A stretch of 48,522 nucleotides of DNA from Candidatus Nitrosocosmicus sp. Lineage in GTDB: Archaea > Thermoproteota > Nitrososphaeria > Nitrososphaerales > Nitrososphaeraceae. Under the pieces are notes generated by a model. It was not told the DNA's origin, ran no database searches, and saw only the letters and a program-made list of their open reading frames with translations. Shown here piece after piece: positions 25,744 through 35,159 of the stretch (position 1 is the stretch's first letter; every line of letters starts with the position of its first letter). Location: assembly GCA_025934495.1 (NCBI GenBank), contig JAICXY010000013.1, positions 1 to 48,522 on the forward strand, written 5' to 3'. Position numbers and translations under genes: made by a program.

Positions 25744-27237
25744 ATCAGGATTTTTGATACTACTCTAAGAGATGGAGAACAAACCCCTGGAGTTGATGTG
25801 TCCCCTGATCAGAAAATAGAGATTGCGGTAAAGCTTGATGAACTTGGAGTTGACGTTATTGAAGCAGGATTTCCAGTAGTATCTCTTGGAGAGGCAGAAG
25901 CGATAAAAAAAATAACTAAACTAGGGCTCAAAGCTGACATCTGTGGCTTAGCTCGAACCGTAAAAAGTGATATAGATAGAGCAATCGATTGTGATTTAAA
26001 ATATGTTCATACCTTTATTGCGACATCCGATATACATTTGCAATACAAATTAAAAATGACTAGGGACCAAGTTCTGGATAAAGCAATATTTGCAGTAGAA
26101 TATGCAAAAAAACATGGCCTGAAGGTAGAATTTTCTGCAGAAGATGCAACAAGATCCGACAGACAGTTTTTAAATCAAGTATTTAAATCAGTAGCTGAAG
26201 CAGGTGCAGATAGAATTGATATCCCCGATACAGTAGGATATTCAACTCCAAAATATATTTCTGAGCTAGTAGCCGATGTAATAAACGTAACCAAATTACC
26301 AATTAGTGTGCATTGTCATGATGATTTTGGGCTTGCAGTTGCAAATTCTATTGCAGGATTTGAAGCAGGAGCATCATGTGCTCATGTTACGATAAATGGG
26401 CTTGGCGAAAGAGCAGGCAATGCATCTCTTGAGGAGGTAGTAATGGCTTTGCAATGTCTTTATAATTATCAACATAATATCAATCCTTCTATTTTGTACG
26501 ATGTTTCGAGATTTGTTTCGAATACAATGGGAATTATTGTTCAACCCAATAAAGCTATTATTGGTGAAAATGCATTTGGCCATGAATCAGGTATTCATAC
26601 TCATGGAATAATAAACAACCCTCTTACTTACGAACCCATAAGCCCAGAATTAGTAGGAAGAAAAAGATGGTTACAAGCGGGAAAACATGCAGGTGCTCAT
26701 GGGATTAAGGCAATATTAGAAGAATTTGCAATAGACATAACAGAAGACCAATTAAAACAAATAGTTAATAAGCAAAAGGCAATAGCAGATTCAGGGCAGC
26801 CGATAACTACATCAGATTTACTATCAATAGCTTCCGAGGTGATTAAAAATAAAAAATTTGATGAGAAATTTAAACTAAATGAATTTCACATTGTCACTGG
26901 CATTCATATAATTCCTACAGCCGTTGTAAAGTTAAATATCCATGGTAAAGATTTTATTGCCTCAGAAACTGGTGTTGGACCAGTTGATGCAGCATTAAAA
27001 GCAATTCAAATTATTGCAAATGAAATAGCAAGTATAAAAATAAGAGAATACAAATTGGATTCAATTACAGGAGGGTCCGCTGCTTCTGCAGAAGTCTCTG
27101 TTAAAGTTGAAGATAAAGAAGGCAATATAATTTCATCAAGAAAATCCGGAAAAGATATAGTAGTCACTTCTGTTCAAGCTGTGATCGATGCGATAAATAC
27201 AAGTATGTTAAAAAAACTGATTCAAAGCGGTAAATAA
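25744..27237 (+). CDS. leuA: 2-isopropylmalate synthase / homocitrate synthase family
   Basis: The enzyme condenses acetyl-CoA with a 2-oxoacid. The catalytic front RIFDTTLRDGEQTPGVDV is encoded at 25747-25800 but has no ATG, GTG or TTG behind the in-frame TAA at 25717. The first canonical codon is the GTG at 25798, which would drop the metal-binding Asp and catalytic Arg. Start here is set at ATC 25744 as a placeholder. Further motifs are VIEAGFPVVS, HCHDDFGLAVANS, NGLGERAGNASLEEV, HESGIHTHG and a C-terminal LeuA dimer domain from about 390 on (TGIHIIPTAVV, GVGPVDAALKAI). By position between ilvN and a leuB-like gene it is LeuA, though citramalate synthase is not excluded. Confidence 0.9.
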   Translation: MRIFDTTLRDGEQTPGVDVSPDQKIEIAVKLDELGVDVIEAGFPVVSLGEAEAIKKITKLGLKADICGLARTVKSDIDRAIDCDLKYVHTFIATSDIHLQYKLKMTRDQVLDKAIFAVEYAKKHGLKVEFSAEDATRSDRQFLNQVFKSVAEAGADRIDIPDTVGYSTPKYISELVADVINVTKLPISVHCHDDFGLAVANSIAGFEAGASCAHVTINGLGERAGNASLEEVVMALQCLYNYQHNINPSILYDVSRFVSNTMGIIVQPNKAIIGENAFGHESGIHTHGIINNPLTYEPISPELVGRKRWLQAGKHAGAHGIKAILEEFAIDITEDQLKQIVNKQKAIADSGQPITTSDLLSIASEVIKNKKFDEKFKLNEFHIVTGIHIIPTAVVKLNIHGKDFIASETGVGPVDAALKAIQIIANEIASIKIREYKLDSITGGSAASAEVSVKVEDKEGNIISSRKSGKDIVVTSVQAVIDAINTSMLKKLIQSGK

Positions 27238-27273
27238 TTTAAATTAGTAGTATTTTTTTGCAGTATTATTATA

Positions 27274-28314
27274 ATGACTAGGTACAAAATTTCCTTACTC
27301 GTTGGTGATGGCATTGGACCTGAACTATCAGAATGCATAACCAAAATATTAGAGAAGATACATGATAAATCAGCCTCTTTAAAATTTGATATAATTAAAG
27401 TAGAAGCAGGAGATAATGCATTATTAAAATATAATTCAGCTTTACCAGAAGAATCATTTAAACAAATAAAAAATTCTCAAGCTTGTTTAAAGTCACCTGT
27501 AGGGGAATCTGCAGCTGATGTAATATTGGTTTTACGAAGATACTTTGAATTATTTGCAAATATACGACCTTCAAAAAATTATCCAAATATAGATTCGATA
27601 TCAGAGGATGTAGATTTGATAACTGTTAGAGAAAATACAGAGGATCTATATGTTGGGTGGGAATTTTTTTCGGATGACAATACGATAATTTCGCTAAGGA
27701 AAACAAGTAGAGAAGCATGTAATAAAATATCAGAATACGGATTTAATTTAGCAAGTAAAAGAACAAAGAAAAAAGTAACAATAGTACATAAATCCAATGT
27801 TTTAAGAAAAAGTGATAGGCTTTTTATTGAAACAGCGAGAGAAATATCTAAAAAGTACCCTGAAGTTCAGATTGAGGAAATGTATGTGGACGCTTGTTCT
27901 ATGGAACTGATAAGAAATCCTAACCGATTTGATATAATTTTAACAACCAATCTATTTGGAGACATTATATCTGATGAATCTGCTCAAGTTACTGGAAGTA
28001 TAGGATTAGCCCCTGCTGCAAATATAGGGGAAAAATTTGCTTTATTTGAGCCGGTTCACGGAGCTGCTTTTGATATTGCAGGAAAAAATATAGCTAATCC
28101 TACAGCTTTTATTTTGGCATTAAAAATGATGTTTGAATGGGTTGGATACAAATACAATGATATCAACATAATAGATCAATCAATAAAAATTGAAAAAGCC
28201 GTGAACAAACTTTTTATCAACAACATAAAAACTAAAGATATAGGAGGGCAGCTATCTACTTTTGAATTTAATAAAAAATTTTTACAACTATTGGATAAAG
28301 AAGGGTATAATTGA
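27274..28314 (+). CDS. leuB: 3-isopropylmalate dehydrogenase-like decarboxylating dehydrogenase
   Basis: The 346 residues fit the isocitrate/isopropylmalate dehydrogenase family: LVGDGIGPELSECI, NIRPSKNYP, LITVRENTEDLYVGWE, VTIVHKSNVLRKSD, MYVDACSMEL, TTNLFGDIISDESAQVTGS, GLAPAANIG and EPVHGAAFDIAGKNIANPTA. It follows leuA by 36 bases on the same strand, so leucine synthesis is the likeliest role. The family also holds isocitrate and homoisocitrate dehydrogenases, which cannot be excluded from sequence alone. leuC/leuD are not in the window. Confidence 0.85.
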   Translation: MTRYKISLLVGDGIGPELSECITKILEKIHDKSASLKFDIIKVEAGDNALLKYNSALPEESFKQIKNSQACLKSPVGESAADVILVLRRYFELFANIRPSKNYPNIDSISEDVDLITVRENTEDLYVGWEFFSDDNTIISLRKTSREACNKISEYGFNLASKRTKKKVTIVHKSNVLRKSDRLFIETAREISKKYPEVQIEEMYVDACSMELIRNPNRFDIILTTNLFGDIISDESAQVTGSIGLAPAANIGEKFALFEPVHGAAFDIAGKNIANPTAFILALKMMFEWVGYKYNDINIIDQSIKIEKAVNKLFINNIKTKDIGGQLSTFEFNKKFLQLLDKEGYN

Positions 28315-28328
28315 ACCAAACACATGTA

Positions 28329-28907
28329 TTAAGGTATTAATTTATCAAGAAGATCTTTTAAAATTCGTGCAGTAGCTCCCCAAATAGTATGACCATCTAT
28401 TATAAATTTGTACATTTTAAAGTTTTTATTTGAATGATTTTCATCTACAGATAAACAGGCCTTTATTTTTTCAATAGGCAAACTAACAATTTGTTCTACT
28501 TCTGGATTTGGTTGAAGTTTATCCGAAATTTTTCCTGCTAAAGCAATAAAAGGATATATTAGAATTTTAGAAGTGTATGTATATGTAGGGTTAAGATAGC
28601 CAATTATTTGTTTTTTATTTATTTTAATGCCTATCTCCTCATATGTTTCCCTTATTGCAGTATCTAAAAATGAGGTATCTGAGGGAAAGAATTTACCACC
28701 CGGAAATGATATTTCCCCTGCATGATTTTTTAAATAACGACTACGCTTTGTAAATAAAATATATGGCATATTATTTGGAAAATGAATAATAACTAAAATA
28801 CTGGAATAAATTTTATCAGAATGAATAAATCGGATATTTTGATCATCAGGTATTTTTAAACTTTTATTATTTAAGAGTAGATCATAAAATTGTTTTTGAG
28901 ATATCAA
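28329..28907 (-). CDS. Nudix hydrolase, CoA pyrophosphatase-like
   Basis: The 192 residues include an N-terminal region VLVIIHFPNNMPYILFTKRS and then KNHAGEISFPGGKFFPSD, TAIRETYEEIGI. This is a Nudix box of the NudL/CoA-diphosphatase type (SFPGGxxxPxD, TAxREtxEEiGi). The usual Glu after GG(K/R)x is Phe here. The enzyme should cleave CoA or its derivatives into phosphopantetheine and 3',5'-ADP. The start is TTG at 28907. It converges with the leuB-like gene and diverges from the MetF-like gene. Confidence 0.85.
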   Translation of the reverse strand: MISQKQFYDLLLNNKSLKIPDDQNIRFIHSDKIYSSILVIIHFPNNMPYILFTKRSRYLKNHAGEISFPGGKFFPSDTSFLDTAIRETYEEIGIKINKKQIIGYLNPTYTYTSKILIYPFIALAGKISDKLQPNPEVEQIVSLPIEKIKACLSVDENHSNKNFKMYKFIIDGHTIWGATARILKDLLDKLIP

Positions 28908-28984
28908 TAATACAAATAGATTAATTATAGAATATTTAAAAAACTTTTTTTAGATAGAATAAACTCTATGCTAATAAATAAAAG

Positions 28985-29764
28985 ATGAAAGTTACTTACG
29001 AACTAAACCCACCCAAAATCTTTAATGATTTAACCATCAATATCAATACATTAAATGATGAAATTGACAAATTTGTTTACAGATCACAGATAATATTAAA
29101 ATATGTAAATGCATTACATATTACAGATTCGGTACTTGGTGTACCAAGAATTTCGAGTATTCATGGAGCTTCAATAATTTTGAAGAATATTAAAAATGAA
29201 AAAATAATACTAAGCTGTAGTATAAGAACAAGAGACAGGAACATCAACTCAATAATACAATCTGTAACTCAGGCAATTTTTTTAAAAATAAACGACATTT
29301 TATTTGTAATGGGAGATAAGCCTCTATTATACAATAACATCACTCCAGAAAAACTTTCAAAACCAACAGACACTATAAGTACACTCAATTCTTTAGGTTA
29401 TAATAAATTGATAAATTTAAATTTATCAATACCAAATAAAATATTAAATTCTAGCATAATTACCAATAAAATTCAATCCAATCCATATGGATTTATCACA
29501 CAATCAATTAATTCTTTGGAAGAAGTAAAAAAATTAAAAAGTTTATTAAATCCTCATCAAATAAAATTGATTCCTTGTATAATGATCCCTTCTGAGAAAA
29601 ATACCAAGGCAGCAAAAATGATAGGACTAAACTGGGAAGAATACAAAGATGATGTATTAGAATTTATTTTTGAAATTGGAAAACTTGTTGATCATATTCT
29701 AATTTCATCACCAAATGATTTTAATGAGGGAGTCAATATATTAAAAAAGATAAAAAACAGTTGA
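28985..29764 (+). CDS. Methylenetetrahydrofolate reductase-like (MetF family) protein
   Basis: The 259 residues look like a compact FAD/TIM-barrel MetF-like protein. YELNPPKIF at the start recalls the SxExFPP motif with the catalytic Glu. ALHITDSVLGVPRISS, ILSCSIRTRDRNINSI and DILFVMGDKP match the cofactor-binding strands (usually LALxGD). The late part (GFITQSINSLEEV, LIPCIMIPSEKN) matches the barrel's end. It probably reduces a C1 carrier for methionine synthesis. Length is short compared with bacterial MetF (about 290). Confidence 0.75.
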   Translation: MKVTYELNPPKIFNDLTININTLNDEIDKFVYRSQIILKYVNALHITDSVLGVPRISSIHGASIILKNIKNEKIILSCSIRTRDRNINSIIQSVTQAIFLKINDILFVMGDKPLLYNNITPEKLSKPTDTISTLNSLGYNKLINLNLSIPNKILNSSIITNKIQSNPYGFITQSINSLEEVKKLKSLLNPHQIKLIPCIMIPSEKNTKAAKMIGLNWEEYKDDVLEFIFEIGKLVDHILISSPNDFNEGVNILKKIKNS

Positions 29765-29768
29765 TCTT

Positions 29769-30554
29769 TTAATATTTTTTTTTGGTTTGGATTATTTCAG
29801 TTTTTAATTCATCCAAAACTAACCTAGTATATTCAAACAAATTAGAATCTTCAGATAATCTAGGTCTTCTATAATCAATCATTATTTCTTTTTTTACGGA
29901 TGCAGGCCTTTTAGTAAAAACAACAACTTTGTCTCCAAGGCATATTGATTCAGAGATGTTATGGGTTACAAATATTATTGTTTTTCTAGTCTTTGCCCAT
30001 ATTAACTGAAGTTCAACTAATAATAGATCTCGTGTTTGAGAATCCAATGCAGCAAATGGTTCATCCATTAGTAAAATATCAGGATCCATTGATAAAGCCC
30101 TTGATATAGCAACCCTCTGTTTCATACCTCCCGATAGTTGATATGTATATGATTTAGCAAATTTGCCCAGATCCATCATATCAAGATAATGCATGGCGAT
30201 TTTTTGTCTTTTTTCCTTTTCAACACCGACCATTTTCAATCCAAATTCAACATTATCGATAACGCTTAACCATGGAAATAATGCATTTTCTTGAAATACC
30301 ATTATTCTATCAGGCCCGGTTTCAAAAACTGGCCTCCCATTTAAAACTAATTCGCCACTAGAGGGCCTTTCCAATCCGGCAATTATATTAAGAAGTGTTG
30401 ATTTACCGCATCCGGAAGGGCCAACAAAGCAAACAAATTGACCTTCTTCAATTGACAAATTCACATTATTAACAGCTAAAACTTTATTTTTTTCACCTTT
30501 ATCACCATTGAGTGAGAACATTTTAGATATGTTTTTAATTTCTAATTTACTCAA
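29769..30554 (-). CDS. ABC transporter ATP-binding protein, nitrate/sulfonate/taurine type
   Basis: The 261 residues have Walker A GPSGCGKST, Q-loop FQENALFPWLSV, signature LSGGMKQR, Walker B ILLMDEPFAALD and switch His (FVTHNISES). The sequence is of the TauB/SsuB/NrtD class. The permease and binding protein genes that usually sit beside it are absent, so it must work with subunits encoded elsewhere. It converges with the MetF-like gene (4 bases apart) and diverges from the PIN-ATPase gene. Confidence 0.92.
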   Translation of the reverse strand: MSKLEIKNISKMFSLNGDKGEKNKVLAVNNVNLSIEEGQFVCFVGPSGCGKSTLLNIIAGLERPSSGELVLNGRPVFETGPDRIMVFQENALFPWLSVIDNVEFGLKMVGVEKEKRQKIAMHYLDMMDLGKFAKSYTYQLSGGMKQRVAISRALSMDPDILLMDEPFAALDSQTRDLLLVELQLIWAKTRKTIIFVTHNISESICLGDKVVVFTKRPASVKKEIMIDYRRPRLSEDSNLFEYTRLVLDELKTEIIQTKKKY

Positions 30555-30727
30555 TTAAATAATTGTAATACTTTACCTCAATAATATAACTCATTCATAG
30601 GATTGAAGACCATTAAAAGATTTAAAAATTTTAATAAATTTACAAAATCTATAAACTTTTAATTTTTTTAATTCTTTTGTGTAGTAACCTTTTTTAACAA
30701 TTTGATTGCTAATTAATTTATAGAAAG
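30555..30727. promoter_or_regulatory. Divergent promoter region
   Basis: 173 bases between the divergent ABC ATPase and PIN-ATPase starts. AT-rich blocks near 30610-30640 and 30655-30675 could serve as TATA boxes. No clear operator is seen. Confidence 0.3.
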
Positions 30728-32566
30728 TTGAAGACCAAAATTGTTTTGGATACTAGTATTATAATAGATGGTGAAATCAGTAAAAAAATCGAGAATAACG
30801 AGATTAATGAAAATCATGAAATATTAATTCCTCGAGCAGTAATTGATGAATTGCAATCGCAGGCTTGTAAACAAAAAGAACATGGCATAATAGGACTATT
30901 AGAATTAAAAAAAATTAGAGAAAAAAGCATTGAGAAAAAAATCGAAATAAATCATATAGGTGAAAAACCTACTTTAGCCGAAATAAAATTAGCAAAAAAT
31001 GGAAGGATAGATTCCATTATAAACGATATAGCTAAGAATGAAAATGCTACATTATTTACTTCGGATTATATCCAACACCTTGTCGCAGATGCTATAGGTA
31101 TTATAAATATTCATAAAAAATCAGAGATTTCGGAAGAATATAACATTGAGAATTATTTTGATGAATCAACAATGAGCATACATTTGATTGAAGGAATTGA
31201 ACCATTAGCTAAAAAAGGCTCGCCAGGAAATGTCTCACTTGAAAAAATCAAGGATAAAAAATTGGATAAAACCACACTAATTAAAATAGTTAATTTTTTA
31301 TTTTCTGTAAAAGATAATAAAAAAATTTCCACAATAGAAATTGCTTTTGAAGGATGTTTTGTTTTAATGTATAAGAATCTTAGAATTGTGATAACCCAGC
31401 CACCAATTTCAAATAAAATAGAGATCACTGCTGTAAGGCCAATAAAAAAACTATCATTAAGTGATTATGAAATTAATGATAATCTAATAAAAAGAATATC
31501 AGATGAGGCAGAGGGAATTTTAATTGCAGGACCGCCGGGTTCAGGAAAGAGTACTTTTGCAAGTAGTATCGCAGAACATTATGTTCTTAATAACAAGTTG
31601 GTCAAAACATTAGAATCCCCTAGAGATTTACAAGTTCCCGAGAGTGTCATTCAATACGGGTCTTTTAAAAATGGATATGAAAGAGTATCGGATCTTCTTT
31701 TGCTAGTTAGACCTGATTTTACTATTTTCGATGAGGTGAGAAAAATTAAAGATTTTGAAATATTTGCAGATCTGAGGTTAACCGGTATAGGAATGATTGG
31801 AGTTATTCATGCAAGTAAAGCATTAGATGCAATTCAAAGATTTATTGGTAAAATAGAGCTGGGCATGATTCCTCATATAATAGACACAGTAATTTTTATT
31901 CAGGAAGGAAAGATTGGGAAGATCTATGAATTAAATTTAACAGTAAAAGTTCCTTCCGGTATGACAGAACAAGATTTAGCAAGGCCTGTAGTAGAAATTA
32001 AGGACTTCTTTACCAAAGAAACTGAATATGAAATTTACTCATATGGAGAAGAGAATATCATAATTCCCTTAGAAAATATAAACACAAAATTAGAAAATAA
32101 TAATAATAATAATAGAATAAACAAGTTAGCAGAATCAAAAATAAAAGAAGTTATTAAAAGATTTGATCCACATGCAGAAATTAACATTATTTCAAAAGAT
32201 AGGGTAAAAATCTTTGTAAATAAAGAAGTTATTCCTAAAATAATAGGCAGAGGTGGAAGTACAATTTCTGAAATAGAAAAAATATTGGGATTAAAAATAG
32301 ACGTAGAAGCGAAAATTTCAGCGATAGGTGATCAAATGCAATTTAGTGTAACCGAATCAGGAGCACATATTTATCTAATAGTTGATGAAAATTTAGTTGG
32401 AAAAAAAGTAAATCTATTTTTAAATGATGAATTGCTTTTAAGCAATTTGATAGGTAAAAAGGCAAGGCTAAAAATAGATAAAAAATCAGAACAAGGAAGA
32501 AAAATTTTGAATACGATTTTAAGCGATAATCTTGAAGAAATTAAACTTTTTGAAATTAAAGAATAA
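30728..32566 (+). CDS. PIN domain - ATPase - KH domain protein
   Basis: The 612-residue protein starts at TTG 30728. Residues 1-130 are a PIN nuclease domain (VLDTSIIIDGEIS with acidic residues, LIPRAVIDELQSQA, TLFTSDYIQHLVA). The middle is a PilT/VirB11-like ATPase with Walker A GPPGSGKSTF at about 267 and a Walker-B-like LLLVRPDFTIFDEVRK. A KH domain follows near 495-560 (IPKIIGRGGSTISEIEKILG). This architecture is widely conserved in archaea and is linked to RNA binding and processing. The exact role is not established. The gene is a solid lineage marker. Confidence 0.9.
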   Translation: MKTKIVLDTSIIIDGEISKKIENNEINENHEILIPRAVIDELQSQACKQKEHGIIGLLELKKIREKSIEKKIEINHIGEKPTLAEIKLAKNGRIDSIINDIAKNENATLFTSDYIQHLVADAIGIINIHKKSEISEEYNIENYFDESTMSIHLIEGIEPLAKKGSPGNVSLEKIKDKKLDKTTLIKIVNFLFSVKDNKKISTIEIAFEGCFVLMYKNLRIVITQPPISNKIEITAVRPIKKLSLSDYEINDNLIKRISDEAEGILIAGPPGSGKSTFASSIAEHYVLNNKLVKTLESPRDLQVPESVIQYGSFKNGYERVSDLLLLVRPDFTIFDEVRKIKDFEIFADLRLTGIGMIGVIHASKALDAIQRFIGKIELGMIPHIIDTVIFIQEGKIGKIYELNLTVKVPSGMTEQDLARPVVEIKDFFTKETEYEIYSYGEENIIIPLENINTKLENNNNNNRINKLAESKIKEVIKRFDPHAEINIISKDRVKIFVNKEVIPKIIGRGGSTISEIEKILGLKIDVEAKISAIGDQMQFSVTESGAHIYLIVDENLVGKKVNLFLNDELLLSNLIGKKARLKIDKKSEQGRKILNTILSDNLEEIKLFEIKE

Positions 32567-32574
32567 AAAATAAA

Positions 32575-34155
32575 TTAGAATGAGATTTTTGGGGAATAAA
32601 AACCAAATACTTCTTTAAATGCATTACTTATCTCGCCCAGTGTTACTCTATTTTTAACCGCATCTATAATAAATGGCATTAGATTAACTTCCGGTTTTTC
32701 TGCATAAGAGACAAGATCAGAAATACATTGTTGTACTTTTATATTATCACGAGATCTTTTAAAATCTTTCAATTTATCTATTTGTTTTTTTTCAAGAAGA
32801 TGATCTATAACATTTAGATTGGGTTCAACATCTTTAGAATCTCTAAATTTGTTCACCCCTACGATAACTCTTTTATTTTCATCTATCTCTTTTTTTAATT
32901 CATATGCATTTTTTCTAATTTCTTCTTGAAAATAGTTACTTTCAATAGCTATCAATGATCCACCTAATTTTTCGATCTTATCAAGGTAAGTCTGTACTCT
33001 TTCAATTATCTGTTGGGTTAAATATTCCAGATAATAAGAACCTGCTAATGGATCGACAGTTTTAGTAACGCCTGTTTCAGAAGCAAGAATTTGTTGTGTT
33101 CGTAATGCGATTTTAACAGATTCTTCAGTTGGTAATGCCAAGGCTTCGTCTCTAGAATTCGTATGAAGAGATTGACAGCCACCTAAAACAGCAGCTAATG
33201 CCTCGGTAGTAACTCTAACAATATTATTATCAACCTGCTGAGCAGTCAAGGATTCACCACTTGTTTGAACATGAAATCTTAAATGCAGAGATTTTGGATC
33301 TTTGGCACCAAATTTTTCTTTAAGTATTGTCGAATAAATTATTCTTGCTGCTCTGAATTTTGCAATTTCTTCAAAAAATTCCATTGTACAACAGAAGAAA
33401 AATGAAAGTCTAGGAGCAAAATCATCTATTTTAAGTCCTCTGCTAATACAAGTATTTATGTATTCTATTGCATTTGCAAAAGTAAATGCAAGTTCTTGGA
33501 CTGCATTTGATCCAGCTTCTCTAATATGATATCCCGAAATACTTATCGGATACCATTGTGGAACTTTTAAGGAACAATATTGTATCATATCACCAATAAG
33601 TCTCAAGGACGGTTTTGGAGGATAAATATATGTATTTCTTGCAATATATTCTTTTAAAATGTCATTCTGAGTTGTCCCTCTTAATTGAGATGGGGATATA
33701 CCTTGAGACTCGGCAGTAGATACATATAAGGAAAGAAGTATAGATGCGGTTGAATTTATTGTCATTGAAGTACTTACTTGATCCAACGGAATATCTTTAA
33801 AACATGTAAGCATATCGGCAATAGAACTTATTGGAACACCTGTTCTGCCAACTTCACCTTCAGATTGAAGATTATCAGAATCCCTACCTGTCTGAGTAGG
33901 CAAATCAAATGCCAATGATAATCCGGTTTGACCATGTTCTAATAAAAATTTAAATCTATTGTTGGTTTCTTCTGCGCTACCAAATCCGCTATATTGTCTC
34001 ATGGTCCAAAGGCGTTCTCTATACATATTTGGATAAATTCCTCTAAGAAAAGGATAGGTACCCGGTTCAGATTCATTTTCATCCAGTATATCTTTTTTAG
34101 AATAGAATTGTTTTACAGGAATACCAGAATCAGTTTTAAATGTATTTTTGCTCAT
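32575..34155 (-). CDS. mcmA: Methylmalonyl-CoA mutase, large catalytic subunit
   Basis: The 526 residues cover the TIM-barrel substrate domain without the B12-binding domain, as in archaeal two-part mutases. Seen: GTYPFLRGIYPNMYRERLWT, MRQYSGFGSAEETN, LSLAFDLPTQTGRDSD, SMTINSTASI, RGTTQNDILKEYIARNTYI, FHVQTSGESLTAQQ, LGGCQSLHTNSRDEALALPT and VDPLAGSYYLE. It isomerises methylmalonyl-CoA and succinyl-CoA, a step of the 3-hydroxypropionate/4-hydroxybutyrate cycle in Thaumarchaeota. Its GTPase chaperone lies 3 bases upstream in the same transcript. The B12-binding small subunit is not in the window. Confidence 0.95.
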   Translation of the reverse strand: MSKNTFKTDSGIPVKQFYSKKDILDENESEPGTYPFLRGIYPNMYRERLWTMRQYSGFGSAEETNNRFKFLLEHGQTGLSLAFDLPTQTGRDSDNLQSEGEVGRTGVPISSIADMLTCFKDIPLDQVSTSMTINSTASILLSLYVSTAESQGISPSQLRGTTQNDILKEYIARNTYIYPPKPSLRLIGDMIQYCSLKVPQWYPISISGYHIREAGSNAVQELAFTFANAIEYINTCISRGLKIDDFAPRLSFFFCCTMEFFEEIAKFRAARIIYSTILKEKFGAKDPKSLHLRFHVQTSGESLTAQQVDNNIVRVTTEALAAVLGGCQSLHTNSRDEALALPTEESVKIALRTQQILASETGVTKTVDPLAGSYYLEYLTQQIIERVQTYLDKIEKLGGSLIAIESNYFQEEIRKNAYELKKEIDENKRVIVGVNKFRDSKDVEPNLNVIDHLLEKKQIDKLKDFKRSRDNIKVQQCISDLVSYAEKPEVNLMPFIIDAVKNRVTLGEISNAFKEVFGFYSPKISF

Positions 34156-34158
34156 GTT

Positions 34159-35100
34159 TTACATATTATTATTTGGAAATATTAATAAAGATAATTCTTC
34201 TGAAACTGTATAGGGATCACTAGTTTTATTTAACAAGGACTCCAGCAAAGCATTGATCGCCTCACTTTTTATTTTGAAAACTTTTAATGTTCTTTGTTTG
34301 ACTTTTTCTAAAACCATTTCCTTGAGTTCATCATCCAAGACTTGCTTTTGTTTTTGTTTTTGTTTTTGAATCCATTGATTGCTTTTAACAATAGTATTAA
34401 CATTTAAACAAAATTCTTGTAGTCCTTCAGTAGTTTTAGATGAAGTTTTGACAATCAAGGGTTTTCTAGGGGTCTCACCTATTAATTCCAGTAGAGAGTA
34501 GTATAGAATCCCAGCACCTTCTATATCAGATTTATTTGCGATATATATATCACCTATTTCCGTCAAACCGGCTTTTACTGCTTGAATACTATCACCAGTA
34601 TTTGGTGAAAAGACGACCACTGTCATATTAACTACTTTTGATATTTCAATCTCTAATTGACCTGCTCCTACACTTTCAACTAAAATAAGATTATATCCAG
34701 CAGAATCTAAAATCCTAATCGCATTCCTTAATGATTTTGAGATACCTCCCACCGTACCTCTTGAACCAAAGCTTCTCATAAAAACATCTTCGTCATCCAT
34801 TGTTGATTGCATTCTAACTCTATCTCCTAGTATAGCACCTCCCGTAAGTGGACTAGTGGGATCAACTGCCAAAATAGCAACTTTATAACCTAACTTTTTA
34901 AAAAAAGGGATCAAATTGCCAATTAAAGTACTTTTACCAGCACCTCCAGGCCCAGTAAATCCGATAGTTATAGCATTTCCTGTTCTGTTATAAATTTTTT
35001 TCAAGATTTCATGAGATTGCGGATCATCATCATCAATTAAAGAGATGGAACGAGCTATTGCCCTTTTATCGCCTTGAATTAGACTATCAACAATATCCAT
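34159..35100 (-). CDS. meaB: MeaB/ArgK-type GTPase, mutase chaperone
   Basis: The 313 residues are a G3E-family GTPase: Walker A GFTGPGGAGKSTL (about 50-62), VAILAVDPTSPLTGGAILGD, RGTVGGISKS, VESVGAGQLEIEIS and NKSDIEG. It loads and protects the cobalamin of methylmalonyl-CoA mutase. An odd QKQKQKQKQ stretch lies near 245-255, coded by a short repeat, probably a surface linker. It is co-transcribed ahead of the mutase gene. Confidence 0.94.
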   Translation of the reverse strand: MDIVDSLIQGDKRAIARSISLIDDDDPQSHEILKKIYNRTGNAITIGFTGPGGAGKSTLIGNLIPFFKKLGYKVAILAVDPTSPLTGGAILGDRVRMQSTMDDEDVFMRSFGSRGTVGGISKSLRNAIRILDSAGYNLILVESVGAGQLEIEISKVVNMTVVVFSPNTGDSIQAVKAGLTEIGDIYIANKSDIEGAGILYYSLLELIGETPRKPLIVKTSSKTTEGLQEFCLNVNTIVKSNQWIQKQKQKQKQVLDDELKEMVLEKVKQRTLKVFKIKSEAINALLESLLNKTSDPYTVSEELSLLIFPNNNM

Positions 35101-35159
35101 TCATATCTATCAAAAAAATATAGAAATAAATTATTTTGCAATATTACAAAAATTTATGG

